DNA of 64,000 bases from Desulfobacca sp. (GTDB lineage Bacteria > Desulfobacterota > Desulfobaccia > Desulfobaccales > Desulfobaccaceae). The stretch covers positions 1 to 64,000 of the forward strand of contig DYEV01000030.1 in assembly GCA_020725545.1 (NCBI GenBank), given 5' to 3'. The notes beneath the pieces are model-generated. The model saw nothing but the letters and a program-made list of their open reading frames with translations, was not told where the DNA came from and searched no databases. Below are positions 1 to 8,695 of this stretch, piece after piece. The first letter of the stretch is position 1. The number at the start of each line of letters is the position of its first letter. The position numbers and the translations under genes are program-made.

Positions 1-137
1 ACTTACAACGGCAACTGGATTCCCCAACGCCACGGCTATAAAACCCCGGCCCAGGTACGGTAGGAAAAACTCCAGCCGCTCCCCCTGGCCGCCCGATTTA
101 ACCTTTAACTTTGTCCAATTAATTGTGGACCTTTACA
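1..137 (+). pseudogene. Transposase C-terminal tail and IS right end (partial)
   Basis: The first 63 bases read as a transposase tail ending in KTPAQVR and a stop, typical of DDE integrase-core transposases of the IS3/IS481 type. The following bases up to the TTTACA at 132-137 closely match 35489-35599, including the end of that copy's reading frame and the noncoding stretch with TTGTCCAATTAATTGTGG. The shared end is therefore probably the right end of one IS family. This copy has a stop where the other reads on, so the two have decayed independently. The left part lies outside the window. Bases 138-296 hold nothing I can identify. Confidence 0.6.
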
Positions 138-296
138 CCTCTGATTGCTCTCCACCTCGCCTCACAGCGACGCAGTTACCCCTGGTCACTGGGAGCGGGC
201 AGCTCCCCGGAGAGGACTTCCACCTCGCAGATGGCGCCTGCTTCCAGGCGCATTAGGCGCGGACCTGCGTGTCCGCCCTCCGCCGCCGTGGCCCCC

Positions 297-1298
297 TTAT
301 GGCACCGCCAACACCGCAGCGCCGTTAATCTTCCCGGTTTTGAGCAGTTGCAGGGCGGTATTGGCCTCCGCCAGGGGAAATTCCTGAATTTCGGTCTTGA
401 GAGGGATCTCCGCTGCCAAGGCCAATAACTCCTCCCCATCCTGGCGGGTGCTAGCCGTCACCGAGCGGACGGTTTTCTCGTAATACAGATGCTTGTCATA
501 ATCCAACGGCGGGATCTGGGACATGTGGATGCCGGCCAGAGCCAGGGTGCCGCCTTTATCCAGGACGCGCAGGGCTTCGGGCACCAGACCGCCGGCCGGG
601 GCAAAGATAATGGCGCTGTCCAGCGGCGCTGGTGGGGTCTCCTGGGCCTGGCCCACCCAGACGGCGCCCAACTGTCGGGCCAACTCCTGGTGGCCGGGAC
701 TGCGGGTAAAGACATACACTTCGCACTGCCAATGGCGGGCAATTTGGATGGCCAGATGGGCTGAGCCGCCGAAACCATACAGACCCAGCCGGCCGCCCGG
801 CTGAATGTCGCTGCGTTTCAAAGCCCGATAGCCAATAATGCCAGCGCATAACAGTGGGGCGGCCTCCCGGTCAGGAAAATTCTCCGGCAGACGATAGGCG
901 AAGGCCGCGGGCGCCACCGTCAATTGGGCATAGCCGCCGTCCCGGTGAAAACCGTTGAATTGCGCCGCCTCACAGAGGTTTTCCTGGTCCCGGCGGCAGA
1001 ACCGGCACTGGCCGCAGGCCCAGCGCAGCCAGGCCAACCCGACGCGGTCCCCCACCTGGAAACGGTCGGTGCGGGGGCCCACTTCCAATACCTGACCGAC
1101 AATCTGATGCCCCGGAATCAGCGGCAGCCGGGCCAGGGGCAATTCCCCCTCAACGATATGCAGATCAGTGTGACAGACGCCGCAATACCGGACTTTGACC
1201 ACCATCTCCCCCGGCCCCGGTAACGGCGGCGGCAATTCCTGCAAAAGGAGAGGGTTGCTGGCGATGGGACCGGGAAACTCCAAAACCATGGCTTGCAT
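297..1298 (-). CDS. Zinc-dependent alcohol dehydrogenase family protein
   Basis: 333-residue medium-chain dehydrogenase/reductase. The N-terminal GroES-like domain has the catalytic zinc site CGVCHTDLH and GHQIVGQV. A structural zinc lobe with four cysteines follows (CGQCRFCRRDQENLC). The nucleotide-binding domain has a modified glycine motif, LGLYGFGGSAH. Such enzymes interconvert alcohols and aldehydes with NAD(P)H in the cytoplasm; the substrate cannot be read from sequence. The start is supported by AAGGA a few bases upstream. It is monocistronic, with no functional link to its neighbours. Confidence 0.9.
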   Translation of the reverse strand: MQAMVLEFPGPIASNPLLLQELPPPLPGPGEMVVKVRYCGVCHTDLHIVEGELPLARLPLIPGHQIVGQVLEVGPRTDRFQVGDRVGLAWLRWACGQCRFCRRDQENLCEAAQFNGFHRDGGYAQLTVAPAAFAYRLPENFPDREAAPLLCAGIIGYRALKRSDIQPGGRLGLYGFGGSAHLAIQIARHWQCEVYVFTRSPGHQELARQLGAVWVGQAQETPPAPLDSAIIFAPAGGLVPEALRVLDKGGTLALAGIHMSQIPPLDYDKHLYYEKTVRSVTASTRQDGEELLALAAEIPLKTEIQEFPLAEANTALQLLKTGKINGAAVLAVP

Positions 1299-1471
1299 TG
1301 CTCTATCCTTGCCTGTAAGATGGAGATAAAGTGTTGCTCTATGCTCCTCCTCTTTGTATCACATCATGTTGCCAAGGTCACGTGAAAGCTCGGGCTGGCG
1401 GTGCGGCCGGAGAGATGCTCACAGGAAGTTGAGGTTCATGGGGAAAAAAGGGCGGGGGCGTTCCCAAGAGA

Positions 1472-1669
1472 TTAGTCGAGAACCTTAAACAGGATGACGA
1501 TGAAAGCGGCTTGGCCCAGAACCAGAGGGATGGTCCACTCCAACAGATCAAATTTGACCCGGTCGATCTTGGCTTCCAACTGTGATAGTTTAATCTCCAG
1601 GCGAACTTTCAGTTCCCGGAGATCGGCCTTGGTAGCGACTTCGGCCAGCCGTCCCTGACGGTCTGGCAT
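1472..1669 (-). CDS. Small coiled-coil membrane-anchored protein (DUF1640-like)
   Basis: 65-residue protein. It has an N-terminal ATKADLREL motif followed by a heptad-rich amphipathic helix (about residues 10-42) and a C-terminal hydrophobic segment (about 46-63). This matches the pattern of short DUF1640/CCDC90-type proteins, which are often scattered near mobile DNA or toxin-like loci. The function is unknown. The start is uncertain because no strong ribosome binding site is visible. Confidence 0.6.
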   Translation of the reverse strand: MPDRQGRLAEVATKADLRELKVRLEIKLSQLEAKIDRVKFDLLEWTIPLVLGQAAFIVILFKVLD

Positions 1670-1856
1670 CTCGGCTGCAGTGAGAGTTTCTTAAGCTTTG
1701 CGGGTATTCATCGTCGCCATAAAATCATAATATCCGTAAATACTTGTCAAATCAATTGCTTGCCATAGTTTTACGACCTAGCTTGAGCGATGCTTGCAAA
1801 AATCGCTTGGTAGCCGCAGGCCTGAGCCTGTGCTCAGAACTAACCTGGAGGTGGTC

Positions 1857-2765
1857 ATGCGTCTCGGCGTTTTTATCAGGGCAGCCAGACTGCCCTTTCT
1901 CACCGGGTCCCTGATGCCGGTGGCCCTGGCCGGAGCCCTGGCAGTCTACCAGGGAACTTGGGGAGGATTCTGGTATTTTTTCATGACGGTTCTGGGTGTC
2001 GCCGGTCTGCACACCGGCGGCAACCTCATCAACGATTACTACGATTCCTTCGGCAGCGACCCCCTCAACCAGTACGCCACGCCTTTCAGCGGCGGCAGCC
2101 GGGTCATCCAGAACGGCGACCTGAGCGCCGAGGCCGTGCGGAACCTGGCCTATATCTGCTGGGGCGTGGGCGTCCTCGCCGGCCTCATCCTCGTCTCTTC
2201 CGGCCGGCCGTGGGTGGCCCTCCTGGGTCTCTTCGGTCTGGCCGCAGCATATCTTTATTCCGCTGCGCCAGTGCAGCTGATGAGCAAAGGTCTGGGGGAG
2301 ATGACCATCTTCCTGGCCTTCGGGCCCATGCTGACCCTGGGGTCTTATTATGCCCTCACCGGCCAGATTAGCGCAGCCGGCTTCTATCTGGGCCTGCCTT
2401 TGGCCTTCCTGATTACCGCCATCCTCTGGATCAATGAATTCCCGGACTTGGAGGCGGACCGCGCTGCGGCGAAAGAACACTTGGTCGTTCGCCTGGGTCT
2501 GGACCGGGCCCGTCAGGTCTATGCCGGCCTGATGCTGGCGCCTTTTATCAGCCTGCCGTTCCTCATGGCCATTTTTCGCCTTCCCGGCCACCTCTTGGCA
2601 GGGTTGGTGGCCCTGCCTTTGGCTGTGAGCGCCAGCCGCCAGGTATGGCAGACGGATCCCACCGCGGAGGAGTTCGTTCCCATCCAGGCCCTGACCATCA
2701 AAACCCATTTTCTCCTCGGCTTGGCGCTGACCCTGGCCCTCCTCTACGCCGCCTGGCTGGGCTAA
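1857..2765 (+). CDS. menA: 1,4-dihydroxy-2-naphthoate polyprenyltransferase-like UbiA protein
   Basis: 302-residue integral membrane prenyltransferase of the UbiA superfamily. The first aspartate motif is NLINDYYDSFGSD (residues 56-68) and the second is NEFPDLEADR, as in MenA enzymes that attach a polyprenyl chain to dihydroxynaphthoate in menaquinone synthesis. About eight to nine hydrophobic segments are visible. I start at 1857 because GGAGGT sits just upstream; an in-frame ATG at 1794 would add 21 unlikely residues. No other menaquinone gene is nearby, so the exact aromatic substrate is inferred. Confidence 0.85.
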   Translation: MRLGVFIRAARLPFLTGSLMPVALAGALAVYQGTWGGFWYFFMTVLGVAGLHTGGNLINDYYDSFGSDPLNQYATPFSGGSRVIQNGDLSAEAVRNLAYICWGVGVLAGLILVSSGRPWVALLGLFGLAAAYLYSAAPVQLMSKGLGEMTIFLAFGPMLTLGSYYALTGQISAAGFYLGLPLAFLITAILWINEFPDLEADRAAAKEHLVVRLGLDRARQVYAGLMLAPFISLPFLMAIFRLPGHLLAGLVALPLAVSASRQVWQTDPTAEEFVPIQALTIKTHFLLGLALTLALLYAAWLG

Positions 2766-2947
2766 AAAAGGGAAGAGGAATGAGGGAATTTTGTCTACTT
2801 GCCCGCGGGCCTTTTTCCCTTGATTATTTCCTCCGCACGGTTTACTAATTCTTGGACATGGAGACATAATCAAATAAGGGCTGGGAAAGACTCGGGGAGA
2901 TTATGCTCCCCGGTGCCTCTTCCAGGCATTACGGTAAACACGATTAA

Positions 2948-3397
2948 ATGCGCGCTGTCATTCAACGGGTCAAAGAAGCTGCGGTCACGGTCAATGGCGA
3001 GGTTGTTGGGCAAATCGGCCGTGGTCTGCTGGTGCTGGCGGGAGTAGCCAAAGACGACGGCCCGGCCGACGTTGCCTATATTGCCAATAAAATAATTAAC
3101 TTACGCATTTTTCCTGAGGAAGATAGACTTTTACACCGAACCACCGCCGAAGTAGGCGGCGGCGTTCTGCTGGTGTCGCAGTTCACCATTCTGGGGGATT
3201 GCCGCAAAGGTCGGCGGCCGTCTTTTGATCAGGCCGCGCCACCGGAGCTGGCCGAGGAATTGTATGAGGCCCTGGTGGCTGCTCTGGCCCAGGCTGGGCT
3301 GCCCGTGGCCACCGGCCGTTTCCGGGCCATGATGGAAGTGAGTCTCATCAACGACGGTCCCGTTACCCTGCTGTTGGACTCAAAAAAATTGTTTTAA
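2948..3397 (+). CDS. dtd: D-aminoacyl-tRNA deacylase
   Basis: 149 residues, the usual length for DTD. It begins MRAVIQRV and carries both active-site signatures: SQFTI (canonical SQFTL) and the C-terminal NDGPVT carrying the Gly-Pro motif. The enzyme removes D-amino acids, and glycine mischarged on tRNA-Ala, from tRNA in the cytoplasm. It lies 182 bp after menA on the same strand. That gap holds a short GCCCGCGGGC-T5 palindrome (2801-2816) that could be a weak terminator. Confidence 0.95.
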   Translation: MRAVIQRVKEAAVTVNGEVVGQIGRGLLVLAGVAKDDGPADVAYIANKIINLRIFPEEDRLLHRTTAEVGGGVLLVSQFTILGDCRKGRRPSFDQAAPPELAEELYEALVAALAQAGLPVATGRFRAMMEVSLINDGPVTLLLDSKKLF

Positions 3398-3424
3398 GCG
3401 GACATCTTCGCTGGCGCCGGGGTT

Positions 3425-3721
3425 TTAGCCAGCCACACCGTCTCTTTCTCCCTCATACTGGTCGATGTATTCCTGGAAGAGCCGTTCTGGGTATTCGCTG
3501 ACCAACCTCACACTCAAGGCCTGATGCAGGGTTGCGGCTGCCTGGGGGTCGTTGGTCTGTTTTACCAGACAGGGATTGCTGAGCCGGAAACCCTGGGGCA
3601 GATAAAAAAAGTTGGCCCGGAATACTGCGGTCTCAAAGGTTCGGTCATCTTTTTTGATGGTGGAGATGAGAAACCGGCGTCCCGTCAATTTATTCCGTAC
3701 TTTATTGAATAATCCTGCCAT
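3425..3721 (-). CDS. Conserved hypothetical protein, 98 aa
   Basis: Small soluble, basic protein with no domain I recognise. It has an N-terminal basic stretch and a central beta-rich segment. Only 5 bp separate its start from the stop of the carboxypeptidase gene on the same strand, and GAGG precedes the ATG, so the two are probably cotranscribed. Its function is unknown. Confidence 0.6.
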   Translation of the reverse strand: MAGLFNKVRNKLTGRRFLISTIKKDDRTFETAVFRANFFYLPQGFRLSNPCLVKQTNDPQAAATLHQALSVRLVSEYPERLFQEYIDQYEGERDGVAG

Positions 3722-3726
3722 GACTC

Positions 3727-4800
3727 TCAGCCTCCGCCCCCAAGACGAACGCTGTTTTGGGCCTGCGGCTTATTTTTACTCACTTTCTTCTTTGAGGTGC
3801 GGGGGGCTTTGCCGCCGCCGGAGGCCATACTGGCCCGGATGATGTGGCGTGAGGATGATTCCTGGCGATAGGTCCGTTTGGGGCTGCGCCTTTTATTCCC
3901 CTTAACATTCCCCGCCAGGGATGCTCCCAAACTATCGGCCATGAGAGAGTAGCCGTGGCCGGTCTTGCGGACCCGTTCTTCCAGGGGCGGCAACGTGGCA
4001 ATGGGACAACCCATCTCTCCAAATCCCTTGGCAATGAGGAGACGCAGATCCGGCCATTTATTAGGGCTGCCCAACAGGGAGACGATGATGCGTCTGTCGC
4101 CGTTTTGAAACATGCCCACGTAGGTGTGCATGGAGGCCTTGGTAAATCCCGTCTTGCCGGCGACCGCATATTGGGTGGAATAGAGAAACTTGTTATGACT
4201 ATGCACTTCTTTGCCGTTTTCCATGATGTGAGATTTGGTGCCCATGATTTTAGCCAAGGTTGGATGTTGCATGGCTGAGCGAAAAATTAGGGCCAGATCC
4301 TGGGCCGTGCTGAATTGCCCCGGTGCCGGCAGCCCTGAAGCATTCATAAAATTCGTCCGATACGCCCCTATGGCCCGCAAGCGGGCCGTCATAAAAAGGG
4401 CGAATTGCTCTTCCGAGCCACTGACCCGTTCCGCCAGGGCCCGAGCCGCATCGTTGGCCGAGGCCAACAAGATTGCATACAACATATCCTGAACGCTATA
4501 GGTCTCTCCCGGCCTAATCCCGATCTTCGAGGGTTGCGCCGCCGCCGCATGGGCACTCACCGGCACCCGGTCCGTCAGACGTAAGATATTCACCGCCATC
4601 AGGGCCGTGGCCACCTTTAAGGTGCTGGCCGGCGGCAACATCATCTGGTGGTTGTAGGCTGACAGGATCTTACCGGTATCCGCATCCATAATACAGTAGG
4701 CCTTGGCCTTGATACCCTCTGCCGCTTCTTGCGCGGCCACCGGACCGGCTGCCAGCGTTGTCCAGCAGAGCAACCAGACGACCAGGATTCTGCTAGCCAT
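3727..4800 (-). CDS. D-alanyl-D-alanine carboxypeptidase, peptidase S11 family
   Basis: 357 residues from the chosen start. An N-terminal signal peptide (about residues 1-23, ending near AAQEA) exports the protein. The penicillin-binding active-site motifs are all present: SxxK at 59-62 (PASTLK), SAN at 114-116 and KTG at 216-218. These enzymes remove the terminal D-Ala from peptidoglycan stem peptides (DacA/DacF group). The C-terminus is a long basic tail rich in Lys, Arg and Ser in place of a clear membrane-anchoring amphipathic helix. The start at 4800 puts the signal peptide at the N-terminus; a longer frame to 4944 adds 48 unlikely residues. Confidence 0.88.
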   Translation of the reverse strand: MASRILVVWLLCWTTLAAGPVAAQEAAEGIKAKAYCIMDADTGKILSAYNHQMMLPPASTLKVATALMAVNILRLTDRVPVSAHAAAAQPSKIGIRPGETYSVQDMLYAILLASANDAARALAERVSGSEEQFALFMTARLRAIGAYRTNFMNASGLPAPGQFSTAQDLALIFRSAMQHPTLAKIMGTKSHIMENGKEVHSHNKFLYSTQYAVAGKTGFTKASMHTYVGMFQNGDRRIIVSLLGSPNKWPDLRLLIAKGFGEMGCPIATLPPLEERVRKTGHGYSLMADSLGASLAGNVKGNKRRSPKRTYRQESSSRHIIRASMASGGGKAPRTSKKKVSKNKPQAQNSVRLGGGG

Positions 4801-5083
4801 CCACACCCCCCTAAGTATCGCTTCGTTATTGGAGAAGATTGTTCCTGCCGACCTTTTCAAGCCAAGGCTTGCGGAGGGGCAAGAGGCGCGAATCAGTAAT
4901 AGCTGCCCAGTTGTGCCGGCAAGAGTGCTCGTGGCCAACGGCAACCATCTCCCTGATTAAGTCACCATTATAAATAACGAATGGCAGGACTGTAAAGCTA
5001 TGAATTCCAGATTGGGAAAAATTATACCATTATTGGGTTGGATTCCCCCGGCAGGAAGTTGCGGACTGACAAGAATGGCTCGT

Positions 5084-6520
5084 TCAACGATCATTTCTCG
5101 GGTGCGAAGACCTGACCAGTCGGCGGCGGGGCAGCAGATTCATGAGAACATTCAAGGCGGCCAAGAACGATGCTGCGAGAAAGGCCCGTTGGAAGCAGCT
5201 CCAAGTAAGACAGTGGCCGGTTCGCAGGGGTCCGGCCTCCTCGGCCCCCCAGGTGGCGACCGTCACCAAGCCGGCGATACCCAACAAGGCTCCGATATTT
5301 TTTAAGACGGCGTTGGTCCCCGCAGCCAGGCCCAAGACCTGGGGTTTGACCCCCCAGAGCATTTCATTCAGATTGGGGGCCTGAAAAAGGCCGAAGCCCA
5401 TGCCGGTGACCACAAAAATCAGCACGAGCTGGCCTCTGGTGGCCAGAGGCCCCCACCACCAGAGGGCGGCCAAGCCCCCGAGGATCAATAAGGCCCCCAG
5501 ACGCAGCACCCCCAGGTTGCTCCAGCGGTCGCCAAAGAAGCCCCCCAAGGGGGAAATGAGGGCATTGCTGCAACTCAAGACGGCCAACAACCATCCCACC
5601 GTCTGCGGTGGCAGGTGGTAGATCTCGTCTAAGTAAAAGGGGAGGAGGAAAAACGTCCCCATGACCGCGGCAAAGGTGAGAACCACGGTCACGGCCCCCA
5701 CATAGAACGCCCCACGGCGCCAGAGTTGCCCCGGCAGGAGAGGCCAGGGCTGGCGGCGCTCCACCCAGAGGAGCATTACAAAAGCCGCGGCCGCCCCCCC
5801 CAAGGCCCCCCAAATAGTCGGGTGCTGCCAGCCCTGGGTCCGCACCTGAGTCAAAGCCCAGATGAACAGGGCAATGCTCGCAGTGAAAAGAAGCCCACCG
5901 AGCCAATCAAATTGCCGTCTTGAGCCCCCGCTGGCGAGTTGCAGACGGTACAAATGTCGGCCACTCACCCCCAGGGCCAGGCCGGCGATGGGCAGGTTCA
6001 GAAAGAAAATCCAGGGCCACCCCCAGCTAGCGGCAATAAAACCGCCCAAGGGCGCCCCCACTGTCACGCCACTGGCAAAGGCCGTGGAAAAAAGGCCAAA
6101 GGGCAGACCTCGTTCACCCTCCTGAAAAGTCAGGGTGATGATTTTGGGGGCCGCAGCCAGCATCATTGACCCCCCCAGCCCCTGCACGGCCCGGGCCGTG
6201 ATTAATTGCCAAAGGTGCTGACTCAAGCCGCAGGCCGCCGAGGCCAAGCCGAAGATGAGCATTCCGGCCCCAAACAGCCAGCCGGGCGGCCAGAGATCGC
6301 CCATCTGACTGCTGCTGAGCAGGAGCGAGGCGTTGACCAGGAGATAAGCCAGCATGACCCAGGAAATGACGGGTAATGAAGCCTCCATATCCCGTGCCAT
6401 CTGGGGCAGCGTAATGCTGACGATGCTGGTGTCCAAAGTGGCCATGAAGGCCCCGCTACAGACCGCCAATAACGTCAGACCACGGTTTTGCGCCCGCGCC
6501 GGCGGCACCGCCGCAGCCAT
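5084..6520 (-). CDS. MFS transporter, DHA2 (EmrB/QacA-like) drug efflux family
   Basis: 478-residue polytopic membrane protein with roughly 14 hydrophobic segments. TM1 carries LDTSIVSITLPQMA, the motif typical of 14-TM proton antiporters. Other family marks are the ARAVQGLGGSMM segment and GGFIAASWGWPWIFFLN. It is predicted to export drugs or small organic compounds; the substrate is unknown. It starts 6 bp after the stop of the thioredoxin-like gene, so the two form a likely operon. Confidence 0.88.
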   Translation of the reverse strand: MAAAVPPARAQNRGLTLLAVCSGAFMATLDTSIVSITLPQMARDMEASLPVISWVMLAYLLVNASLLLSSSQMGDLWPPGWLFGAGMLIFGLASAACGLSQHLWQLITARAVQGLGGSMMLAAAPKIITLTFQEGERGLPFGLFSTAFASGVTVGAPLGGFIAASWGWPWIFFLNLPIAGLALGVSGRHLYRLQLASGGSRRQFDWLGGLLFTASIALFIWALTQVRTQGWQHPTIWGALGGAAAAFVMLLWVERRQPWPLLPGQLWRRGAFYVGAVTVVLTFAAVMGTFFLLPFYLDEIYHLPPQTVGWLLAVLSCSNALISPLGGFFGDRWSNLGVLRLGALLILGGLAALWWWGPLATRGQLVLIFVVTGMGFGLFQAPNLNEMLWGVKPQVLGLAAGTNAVLKNIGALLGIAGLVTVATWGAEEAGPLRTGHCLTWSCFQRAFLAASFLAALNVLMNLLPRRRLVRSSHPRNDR

Positions 6521-6526
6521 GAACCC

Positions 6527-6862
6527 CTAAATCTTCCCCAATTCCTGCAAGTACTCTGCCGGGCTTTGGAAACCCACGAAGCGATGCCGTTCCACCTCTT
6601 GCGGCGACAGGATCAGGGTGGTCGGCGCGCCCTTGACGTCGAATTTTTTCACCAGATCCATGCGGGAGCGGCCTTCCACCCGCACCGGCACGAAACGGCT
6701 GTTGACCGCGTCTATCACTTGGGCATCGGTCAGGGTTTCTTTGTGCAGCCGGGCACAGTGGCCGCAGGTATCCATATACAGTTCCAGCAGAATGGGTTTG
6801 TTGGCCGCTACCGCCGCCTGGACCGCAGCCTCATAATCCGGTTGCCAATCAATTGCGCTCAT
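6527..6862 (-). CDS. Thioredoxin-fold protein with CGHC active site
   Basis: 111-residue cytoplasmic thioredoxin-like protein. The redox motif is CGHC (DTCGHCARLHKET, near residue 33), more like protein disulfide isomerase or thioredoxin_7 proteins than classical CGPC thioredoxin. The cis-proline loop is GAPTTLIL. No signal peptide is visible. AAGGAG precedes the start. It is followed 6 bp later by the MFS exporter gene; a functional link is not evident. Confidence 0.85.
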   Translation of the reverse strand: MSAIDWQPDYEAAVQAAVAANKPILLELYMDTCGHCARLHKETLTDAQVIDAVNSRFVPVRVEGRSRMDLVKKFDVKGAPTTLILSPQEVERHRFVGFQSPAEYLQELGKI

Positions 6863-6973
6863 CTCAACTCCTTGATAAGAATATGTTAGGCAGGCAACCT
6901 GGCAGGCACCCGCCGTTGTTTTACACTAATGCCCATTCGGGGCAGCGTCAACCTTTTTTCGTGCGAGGCTGGT

Positions 6974-7852
6974 ATGGCGTATCCCCCCTGGCTGCAGGAA
7001 CAATTGGCCCAGGACGAGTCCCTGCGACGCAGTGCCGCGGCCCGCCGCCTAACCCGGCGGTTGGCCTCCCTGCACCTACAGACGGTCTGTCAGAGTTCCC
7101 GCTGCCCCAACCGGGGCCAGTGCTGGTCCCAAGGCACGGCCACTTTTCTGATCCTCGGCACTATTTGCACCCGGGGCTGTCGGTTCTGCAATCTCAGCCC
7201 CGGCCGGCCTGGCCCCGTGGACGAAGATGAACCCTGGCGGCTCCTGCAGGCCGTCCGGGAGTTGGGTCTGCGACACGTGGTCATTACCTCGGTGACCCGG
7301 GATGACCTGCCGGACCGCGGGGCTGCGGCTTTTGCCGCGGCCATCCAGGTCCTGCGGCGGGGGGCCAGCCCTTTGCTGATCGAAATCCTCACGCCGGATT
7401 TTCAGGGCCAGCGCTCTGCCCTGGAAACCGTCGCCGCGGCCCAACCCGATCTGTGGGGCCATAATCTGGAAACCGTCCCCCGCCTCTATCCTGGCATCCG
7501 ACCCGGGGCAGGTTACGAGCGTTCCCTCGACCTGCTGGCCGCCAGCAAAGACTTGGAGCCGACCATCGTTACCAAATCCGGCCTCATGTTGGGATTGGGA
7601 GAAACCCCGACCGAGGTTATGGCGGTCTTAGCTGATCTGCGCCAAGCAGGGGTGGACCACCTGACCTTGGGCCAGTATTTAGCTCCCTCCCGCCGGCACG
7701 TGCCGGTCAGCCGCTACCTTTCCCCCGCTGAGTTCGCAGCCTGGGGCCGCTACGCCCGTAAACTGGGCTTTGCCTCGGTCCACAGTGCTCCTTTGGTCAG
7801 GAGTTCGCTACCGCCCAGCCTCGAGAATACAGTTTCGGGTTTCGAGTTTTGA
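6974..7852 (+). CDS. lipA: Lipoyl synthase
   Basis: 292-residue radical SAM enzyme that inserts two sulfurs into octanoyl groups on lipoyl-carrier proteins. Both clusters are marked: the auxiliary cluster CxxxxCxxxxxC (C39, C44, C50) and the SAM cluster CTRGCRFC (C65, C69, C72). The C-terminal RSS motif that ligates the auxiliary cluster is present (VRSSL). I prefer the ATG at 6974, preceded by GAGG, over the one at 6929. The GcvH-like proteins at 18.5-20.1 kb are possible substrates. Confidence 0.93.
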   Translation: MAYPPWLQEQLAQDESLRRSAAARRLTRRLASLHLQTVCQSSRCPNRGQCWSQGTATFLILGTICTRGCRFCNLSPGRPGPVDEDEPWRLLQAVRELGLRHVVITSVTRDDLPDRGAAAFAAAIQVLRRGASPLLIEILTPDFQGQRSALETVAAAQPDLWGHNLETVPRLYPGIRPGAGYERSLDLLAASKDLEPTIVTKSGLMLGLGETPTEVMAVLADLRQAGVDHLTLGQYLAPSRRHVPVSRYLSPAEFAAWGRYARKLGFASVHSAPLVRSSLPPSLENTVSGFEF

Positions 7853-7993
7853 GGCAATGCCCAGAGGGTGAAGCGTTGTCAGTGGTTAGTTGTCAGTCAA
7901 GAAGCACATTCATTTTTTTTGACTCACGACTCACCCCAATTCACCAGCAAAAAATGAAAACCCTCGTTGCTCCTGAGAAATCAGGGAGATAGA

Positions 7994-8446
7994 ATGAGGC
8001 ATCAACAAACCATCTATCCTCAACGAGGTGAATCTATTCGGATACAAGATTGCTTCCTGACCAATATAGGGCGGAAAAAAATCAAGTGGGGTCGACGGCC
8101 TTGGCGGGGCTGCTCCTCTATCTGGACCTGGCGCAGGTGGCAGGGCTGGTGAGATGGGTAGAGGATTATGTGCATCTCCATCAGGGGGGCAGGGCTATAC
8201 GGCTAGCCAGATGATTACGGCGTTGGTGTTGCTGAACTTAGCTGGGGATGATTGTGTGGAGGACCTGTGGATTTTAGAGGGAGACGAGGTTTCTGCCAGG
8301 TCTGGTGCTGGGTAGAGCTGCACGGTACGCTGCGACGGCAGCGCCGGGCTCTGGGGAGACGGTGGCGGCGGGAGCGGCTCCGGACGGTGCCCTCACCTTC
8401 GGCCGTTTTCCCGTCTCTGTCAGGATTTCATGTGGAGCTACTGCCA
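7994..8446 (+). pseudogene. Broken IS1380-like transposase (N-terminal part)
   Basis: Three reading-frame segments line up into one transposase N-terminus: MRHQQTIYP onward, then STALAGLLLYLDLAQVAGL, then LVLLNLAGDDCVEDL and RRQRRALGRRWRRER with TVPSPSAVF. This order and wording match IS1380-family transposases. Frame changes are needed near 8094, 8190 and 8285, and the C-terminal two thirds are missing. The region 7853-7993 upstream contains only decayed GTCAGT-type repeats and an A/T run. The remnant ends about 30 bp before the aroF promoter. Confidence 0.75.
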
Positions 8447-8478
8447 GCCGGCTGTCCAGCTACGCACGCAAATATCCC

Positions 8479-8507
8479 TTGACAACGCCGCCGGGGGGTG
8501 GTACAAA
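8479..8507 (+). promoter_or_regulatory. Sigma-70-type promoter of the aroF-aroB operon
   Basis: A perfect TTGACA (8479-8484) is followed after exactly 17 bp by TACAAA (8502-8507). The start of transcription would fall near 8514, just at the leader peptide. It lies at the decayed end of the IS1380 remnant. Confidence 0.65.
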
Positions 8508-8513
8508 GATTTT

Positions 8514-8579
8514 ATGGTAAGAATTATGCAGATATCCTTTTGGGGCTGGTGGTTTCCTGGCGGAACCCCGGCGCCCTGA
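8514..8579 (+). CDS. Trp/Phe-rich leader peptide of aroF attenuator
   Basis: A 21-codon frame starts at ATG 8514 with a second in-frame ATG at 8526, from which it reads MQISFWGWWFPGGTPAP and then TGA. Three Trp and two Phe codons occur within six codons. It sits between the TTGACA promoter and a terminator, upstream of DAHP synthase, the first enzyme of aromatic amino acid synthesis. That is the arrangement of trpL/pheL-type attenuators. No strong ribosome binding site is visible; initiation at 8514 would be nearly leaderless. Confidence 0.65.
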   Translation: MVRIMQISFWGWWFPGGTPAP

Positions 8580-8644
8580 CATCATCTGAACAACCGCCGT
8601 GGGTTCCTGATGGGGGCCTGCGGCTTATTTTTCTGTATCACCCC

Positions 8645-8673
8645 GGCCGTGGGCTTGTCCCCACGGCCTTTTT
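8645..8673 (+). terminator. Attenuator terminator upstream of aroF
   Basis: Perfect 9-bp stem GGCCGTGGG (8645-8653) with CCCACGGCC (8660-8668), a 6-nt loop, followed directly by TTTTT. It lies between the leader peptide stop and the aroF start, so it would terminate before the structural genes. A second copy of GCCGTGGG at 8596-8603 could compete for the 3' arm. That second copy overlaps a GGAACCC/GGGTTCC hairpin (8562-8568 with 8601-8607) that begins inside the leader frame. Confidence 0.75.
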
Positions 8674-8695
8674 CGCGGCGGCAGGAGGGAAGGTC

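Noticed and set aside
1752-2873. 373-codon frame on the minus strand
   Set aside because: It lies opposite menA, whose transmembrane and aspartate motifs are clear; its composition is that of an antisense shadow.
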